Under the pieces are notes generated by a model. The model saw only the letters and a list, made by a program, of their open reading frames with translations, made no database searches and had not been told where the DNA came from. From NCBI RefSeq assembly GCF_001442625.1, contig NZ_LMZQ01000052.1, positions 1 to 34,334 of the forward strand: 34,334 bases of DNA. Direction: 5' to 3'. This document shows, piece after piece, positions 32,342 through 34,334 of the stretch. The position numbers and the translations under genes are program-made. How positions within the stretch are numbered: position 1 is the stretch's first letter; the number at the start of each line of letters is the position of its first letter. This DNA is from Pedobacter ginsenosidimutans. GTDB taxonomy: Bacteria > Bacteroidota > Bacteroidia > Sphingobacteriales > Sphingobacteriaceae.

Positions 32342-32908
32342 TTAACAACATCCACTTCCTGGAGAACAACTATTTTGATCAGCTGCCAGATTAACCAATT
32401 CGACCTTTTGCTTTATTGGTTGAGCAGGCGCACAACATTCTTCGCCTGTTTCGGTGGTGCCACAGCTTCCGCCACGATTAATCGCTTTACATTGGGTTGC
32501 ATCAGGTGTTAGATCCAAAATCAGGTTTTCCCCATCAATTTTAAATTCACCTGGAAACATCTGCCTTGTATCGAATGCAGAATTACCAAATTCAATTTTC
32601 ACAATTCCATTGGGGTTTAAAGAGATTTTGCTTTCTACCAAATTGATAATGGATAGTGCTTTTTTCACCTGCATGGCCCTACCCGTTTCTTGCTCGCTAG
32701 GTTCCCATAGCTGTACAATAATTTCAGTCCAGGCGTTCATCACGCCTCCACAATCTACCGAAACAATCGGTGCCTGTTTAATTTCAGTGATGTGATAATT
32801 GGCATTTACACGCTTGCCTGGAGCATATTGAAACTGTAACACTAATTCTGGATGTTGCTGAAGATCAGCCTTAAAGCTGCTCCATTCTATTGAAGATGTA
32901 TTGATCAT
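32342..32908 (-). CDS. DUF6428-like protein with Cys-rich tail in the ars operon
   Basis: Starting at ATG 32908 the protein has 188 residues. The main part (about 1-135) begins MINTSSIEWSSFKADLQQHP and has HITEIKQAPIVSVDCGG and VQLWEP, a pattern recognised in DUF6428 proteins of ars operons. The last 55 residues are rich in Cys, with CKAINRGGSCG, EECCAPAQ and the terminal SCSPGSGCC. This could bind a thiophilic metalloid such as arsenite. An ArsR-box-like sequence lies just before its start. The function is unknown; a metallochaperone or buffering role is inference. The long alternative frame to 32980 overlaps the arsR 3' end and was not used. Confidence 0.8.
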   Translation of the reverse strand: MINTSSIEWSSFKADLQQHPELVLQFQYAPGKRVNANYHITEIKQAPIVSVDCGGVMNAWTEIIVQLWEPSEQETGRAMQVKKALSIINLVESKISLNPNGIVKIEFGNSAFDTRQMFPGEFKIDGENLILDLTPDATQCKAINRGGSCGTTETGEECCAPAQPIKQKVELVNLAADQNSCSPGSGCC

Positions 32909-32909
32909 A

Positions 32910-32927
32910 ATATTGCAATTTAACGAT
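32910..32927. promoter_or_regulatory. Second ArsR-box-like site before the DUF6428 gene
   Basis: The minus strand reads ATCGTTAAATTGCAATAT, agreeing at 15 of 18 positions with the site before arsR (ATCGTAATATTGCGATAT). It ends one base before the ATG. Confidence 0.55.
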
Positions 32928-32945
32928 TGATTTAAGTAAAAAATT

Positions 32946-33275
32946 TTAACAGCAGTTTTGCCCGCCCTTATATGCAGCAAAGAAATCGCCCAGCTGTGTT
33001 TGTAATAACTTCCAGGTTTTAGGTTCTATACAATAACAAATACTCACCCCCTCGATAGTGCCTTGTATAATACCTGCATTTTTAAGTTCTTTTAAATGCT
33101 GAGAAATGGTCGCCTGAGCTAAGCCGAGCTCCTCAACCAAATCGCCACAGATACAGGTATTCGATTTAAGGATGCGTTGAAGAATCGCAATTCGTGCAGG
33201 ATGAGCCATTGCTTTTAATAACGCTGCCATCTGGTTCTGTTCTTCGGTGAAGATTTCTGTTTTGGTAAGTCCCAT
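32946..33275 (-). CDS. arsR: ArsR-family arsenic-responsive repressor
   Basis: The 109-residue winged-helix repressor has the helix-turn-helix segment EELGLAQATISQHLKELKNAG (48-68). Cys41 and Cys43 in NTCICGDL occupy the usual ArsR metalloid-site helix region, and further cysteines lie in SICYC (80, 82) and at the very end (Cys108, Cys109). Binding arsenite would release it from DNA and turn on the operon. The start ATG 33275 is chosen over 33317 because the operator palindrome and a promoter lie between the two, and because MGLTKTEIF fits the family. It is the first gene of arsR-DUF6428-arsC-acr3. Confidence 0.94.
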   Translation of the reverse strand: MGLTKTEIFTEEQNQMAALLKAMAHPARIAILQRILKSNTCICGDLVEELGLAQATISQHLKELKNAGIIQGTIEGVSICYCIEPKTWKLLQTQLGDFFAAYKGGQNCC

Positions 33276-33281
33276 AATTTT

Positions 33282-33299
33282 ATATCGCAATATTACGAT
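33282..33299. promoter_or_regulatory. ArsR operator before arsR
   Basis: The minus strand reads ATCGTAATATTGCGATAT, an inverted repeat (ATCG...CGAT) that ends six bases before the arsR ATG and lies downstream of the promoter candidate at 33315-33322. Confidence 0.75.
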
Positions 33300-33314
33300 A
33301 GATAATTTAGATAT

Positions 33315-33348
33315 CAAAATTTATTTTAATTACAGGTTTTCATCAAAA
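33315..33348 (-). promoter_or_regulatory. Candidate ars operon promoter
   Basis: The minus strand has TTTG near 33348-33345, then about 22 bases, then AAATTTTG (33322-33315), one base off TAnnTTTG. The ArsR operator follows directly downstream. Confidence 0.45.
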
Positions 33349-33475
33349 ACAGATTACATAGAGAAAGAGTTGGTGTGTTTTTTAGCCACGGAGGCAAGGA
33401 AAAACACGGAAATTTGGTTAATAATGGCCTTCAACTTCACTCCGTTATCAATATAGAAAATTTAATAAAAAGTAT

Positions 33476-33598
33476 CGTCATCTCGACTGGAATGCAGTGG
33501 AATGGAGAGATCTATCTCGAGATAGATTTTGCTTCGCAGAGCCTTCGGGTTCTCGACTATGTTCCACCCGATAGCTATCGGGTCCGCCCGAAATGACG
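33476..33598 (-). repeat. ~120-bp palindromic element, copy B (right of ars operon, inverted)
   Basis: Read on the minus strand it begins CGTCATTTCGGGCGGACCCG and ends CAGTCGAGATGACG, matching copy A along its length with scattered differences. It keeps the palindrome CCCGATAGCTATCGGG and has an extra perfect palindrome, ATCTATCTCGAGATAGAT. Confidence 0.85.
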
Positions 33599-33615
33599 AC
33601 ATTCGAAGGGTAAAC

Positions 33616-33648
33616 AAAAAAACCGTTAACTAAAATTAGTCAACGGTT
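33616..33648 (-). terminator. Intrinsic terminator after the GH92 gene
   Basis: On the minus strand AACCGTTGACTA (33648-33637) pairs with TAGTTAACGGTT (33632-33621), one pair being a wobble, around a four-base loop. A T-run follows to 33616. Confidence 0.88.
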
Positions 33649-33672
33649 CAATTTGTACAGGGATGAGAAAAA

Positions 33673-34334
33673 TTATTTTTTAGGTTTTGCGCTCATGTAA
33701 AAAGTAAGCTTTCCGCCATTGGTGATATCGGCGTGTTTGATTTTATGATCGGTAATTTCTTTGCCGTTCAATAAAACTTTCTCTACGTAAACATTTTTAT
33801 CGCTTTGTTTAATTGCCTCAACCGTAAATGTTTTACCGTTTTCTAAGTTAATTACAGCATTATTAACCAACGGACTGCCTAACGAATATACATCAGAACC
33901 TGGCGCTACCGGATAAAAACCTAAAGAAGAGAACATATACCAGGCGCTCATCTGTCCACAGTCGTCATTTCCCCCCAAGCCGTCGGCTGTAGGTTTGTAC
34001 TGCATGTTTAAGATGTGACGGATCTGCGCCTGCGTTTTCCATGGCTGATCGGTCCAGTTGTAAAGGTAAGCGATATGGTGTGCAGGTTCGTTACCATGTA
34101 CATATCCGCCAATAATACCTTCACGGGTAATGTCTTCTGTATGTGCAAAAAACTCATCGGGTAAATGCATCGTAAACAAAGTATCTAAACGGGTTGCAAA
34201 TTTCTTTTTGCCGCCCATCATTTCAATCAGCGAAGCCGGATCTTGAGGGACAAAGAAACTGTAGTTCCAGCTATTACCTTCAATAAACCCTTGTCCTTCG
34301 GTATCTTTTGGATCAAACTCCTTTTTAAAAGTAC
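33673..34334 (-). CDS. GH92-family alpha-mannosidase, C-terminal part (5' end off window)
   Basis: The frame is open to the right edge, so only the last ~219 residues are seen. The segment EGNSWNYSFFVPQDPASLIEMMGG, encoded by bases beyond 34221, is highly characteristic of GH92. GNEPAHHIAYLYNW, WKTQAQIR and GGNDDCGQMSAWYMFSSLGFYPVAPGSD are equally typical. These are calcium-dependent exo-mannosidases that trim alpha-linked mannose, usually in the periplasm or at the surface; the signal peptide would be outside the window. The ATG at 34221 is internal, not the start. A clear terminator follows the stop. Its partner transporter is not visible here; the SusC/D pair at the left end is 29 kb away and need not be related. 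Confidence 0.95.
   Translation of the reverse strand, partial: TFKKEFDPKDTEGQGFIEGNSWNYSFFVPQDPASLIEMMGGKKKFATRLDTLFTMHLPDEFFAHTEDITREGIIGGYVHGNEPAHHIAYLYNWTDQPWKTQAQIRHILNMQYKPTADGLGGNDDCGQMSAWYMFSSLGFYPVAPGSDVYSLGSPLVNNAVINLENGKTFTVEAIKQSDKNVYVEKVLLNGKEITDHKIKHADITNGGKLTFYMSAKPKK

Larger units (their letters stand above)
33318..33672. other. Intergenic region between arsR and the GH92 gene
   Basis: No gene is seen. It holds the ars promoter candidate, a fragment of a CCACGGAGGCA-type repeat (about 33386-33412), palindromic element copy B (33476-33598) and the GH92 terminator (33616-33648). Confidence 0.65.

Noticed and set aside
30563..33598. Composite transposon carrying the ars genes
   Set aside because: The flanking repeats contain no reading frame and no transposase was found; only a non-autonomous or recombination role can be suggested.
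34221..34221. ATG at 34221 as start of a small 182-residue protein
   Set aside because: The frame continues upstream to the window edge with characteristic GH92 residues, so this is an internal methionine.

Overview
The window comes from a Bacteroidota chromosome, most likely a Pedobacter-type member of the Sphingobacteriaceae. The evidence is a SusC/SusD outer-membrane pair, a GH92 glycosidase fragment, several TAnnTTTG-type promoter elements, almost no Shine-Dalgarno sequences, low GC, and gaps filled with short palindromic repeats beginning or ending in GTCAT/ATGAC. No tRNA, rRNA, CRISPR array, integrase or transposase was seen.

Layout. 1-4794 (minus): a SusD-like lipoprotein, cut by the left edge, behind its SusC/RagA partner. 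5300-6520 (minus): a membrane fatty-acid-hydroxylase/sterol-desaturase family protein, divergent from a polyphosphate-glucokinase-like ROK kinase. 6684-11694 (plus): this kinase, then gnd, zwf, pgl (the whole oxidative pentose phosphate branch) and a small DUF5655-like protein. 12173-15844 (minus): ppx and ppk1, translationally coupled, behind a Lys/Ala-rich histone-H1-like protein. Genes that make, degrade and spend polyphosphate therefore flank the pathway that uses glucose-6-phosphate. 15921-19349 (plus): YajQ, a GNAT acetyltransferase, a DUF4142 lipoprotein and a secreted subtilase. 19454-23183 (minus): a PaoABC-type periplasmic molybdenum aldehyde oxidoreductase. 23359-24009 (plus): YceH. 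24328-27719 (minus): a TetR regulator with a thioesterase, an SDR, a DUF2798 membrane protein and an accessory FabF; the same palindromic operator lies before tetR and before the thioesterase. 27844-30549 (plus): an AraC regulator and two tandem paralogous SDRs. 30840-33275 (minus): an arsenic operon arsR-DUF6428-arsC-acr3, bracketed by inverted copies of a ~120-bp palindromic element. 33673-34334 (minus): the C-terminal part of a GH92 alpha-mannosidase, cut by the right edge.

The most interesting signals are regulatory. They are a perfect terminator-like hairpin inside the DUF5655 reading frame, a terminator hairpin ending two bases before the ppk1 start, an 11-bp-phased TTAACA array upstream of ppk1 that resembles a Pho box, mirrored divergent promoters around a 12-bp palindrome before the glucokinase gene, paired TetR and ArsR operators, and a fresh 19-bp tandem duplication that rewrote the acr3 C-terminus. 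None of these was tested by database search; family names come from recognising motifs.
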